Source of the DNA: Pseudomonadota bacterium | GTDB taxonomy: Bacteria; Pseudomonadota; Gammaproteobacteria; Burkholderiales; SG8-39 | Assembly (NCBI GenBank): GCA_021848555.1 | Contig: JAJZUN010000234.1 | Span: 1 to 5,429, forward strand | DNA: 5,429 nt | Reading direction: 5' to 3' | Shown here: piece after piece, positions 5,176 to 5,429 of the stretch | How positions within the stretch are numbered: position 1 is the stretch's first letter | How the letters are laid out: every line of letters starts with the position of its first letter | The notes under the pieces: model-generated | The model's database searches: none | The model's input: the letters and a program-made list of their open reading frames with translations, nothing else | What the model was told of the DNA's origin: nothing | Made by a program: the position numbers and the translations under genes

Positions 5176-5429
5176 ATGATCTCGATCAAGAATGTCAGCA
5201 AATGGTACGGCAGCTTCCAAGTGCTCAATCACTGCTCCACCCACGTCGACAAGGGCGAAGTGGTAGTGGTGTGCGGCCCTTCCGGATCGGGTAAGTCGAC
5301 GCTGATCAAGACCGTCAACGCACTCGAGCCGTTCCAGAAAGGCGAGATCACCGTCGACGGCATCTCGGTCGGCGACGGCAAGACCGACCTGCCCAAGTTG
5401 CGCGCCAAGATCGGCATGGTGTTCCAGAA
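5176..5429 (+). CDS. gltL: Glutamate/aspartate ABC importer ATPase, N-terminal 84 residues (cut by the window edge)
   Basis: The gene opens with ATG 5176, 16 bases after gltK, with ACAGG six bases upstream as a modest ribosome site. The 84 visible residues begin MISIKNVSKWYGSFQVLN and closely follow E. coli GltL. They include the aromatic A-loop Tyr11, the Walker A motif GPSGSGKST (34-42, Lys40) and the Q-loop glutamine in GMVFQ (80-84). The substitutions seen against E. coli are minor. The protein sits on the cytoplasmic face, binds the EAA loops of the two permeases and powers import by ATP hydrolysis. The signature motif, Walker B and His switch lie beyond the edge, as expected for a family length near 240. 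This is a cut by the window, not a broken gene. Confidence 0.95.
   Translation, partial: MISIKNVSKWYGSFQVLNHCSTHVDKGEVVVVCGPSGSGKSTLIKTVNALEPFQKGEITVDGISVGDGKTDLPKLRAKIGMVFQ

Noticed and set aside
4611..5228. 205-codon open frame on the minus strand opposite gltK and the start of gltL
   Set aside because: It lies opposite two clear GltK/GltL coding regions, its composition is charged and Gln/His-rich without a recognisable domain, and it is the usual complement shadow of GC-rich genes.
1..5429. Mobile elements, CRISPR arrays, tRNA or rRNA genes
   Set aside because: I saw no terminal inverted repeats with a transposase, no spaced repeat array and no cloverleaf or rRNA-like stretch on either strand.

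Overview
The window reads as ordinary chromosomal DNA from a GC-rich Gram-negative bacterium. A betaproteobacterium (Burkholderiales or a relative) is the most likely source. This is an inference from the base composition, the GTG starts, the Sec-type periplasmic binding protein and the close match of the four transport genes to the proteobacterial gltIJKL set. I cannot name a genus.

Layout: (1) At the left edge, on the minus strand, is the first 64 codons of a small two-helix membrane protein of unknown function. Its first 15 codons are a threefold 15-bp repeat. (2) About 190 bases of divergent intergenic DNA follow, holding three short palindromes and a weak -10 element. (3) On the plus strand an aspartate/glutamate-racemase-family gene overlaps by one base (TGATG) a DadA-type FAD-dependent D-amino acid dehydrogenase gene, so the two are probably translationally coupled. 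(4) A 259-base gap carries two weak hairpins, a good sigma-70-like promoter and a leader hairpin. (5) A glutamate/aspartate-type ABC importer follows in the order binding protein (gltI), permease (gltJ), permease (gltK), ATPase (gltL). The ATPase is cut by the right edge after its Walker A motif and Q-loop. A strong hairpin followed by a T-rich tract sits between gltI and gltJ.

Taken together, the importer would bring an acidic amino acid (L-Glu/L-Asp, possibly D-forms or analogues) into the cytoplasm. The racemase could interconvert its L and D forms, and the membrane-associated dehydrogenase could oxidise the D form to a 2-oxo acid and ammonia, passing electrons to the respiratory chain. 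The pathway is inferred from adjacency. The individual family assignments are strong, but the substrates of the racemase and dehydrogenase are not fixed by the sequence.

I see no mobile element, CRISPR array, tRNA or rRNA. Nothing here is clearly a new class of system. The points most worth a second look are the racemase-dehydrogenase-importer combination, the palindromes upstream of the racemase, the competing hairpins in the gltI leader and the repeat at the start of the small membrane protein.
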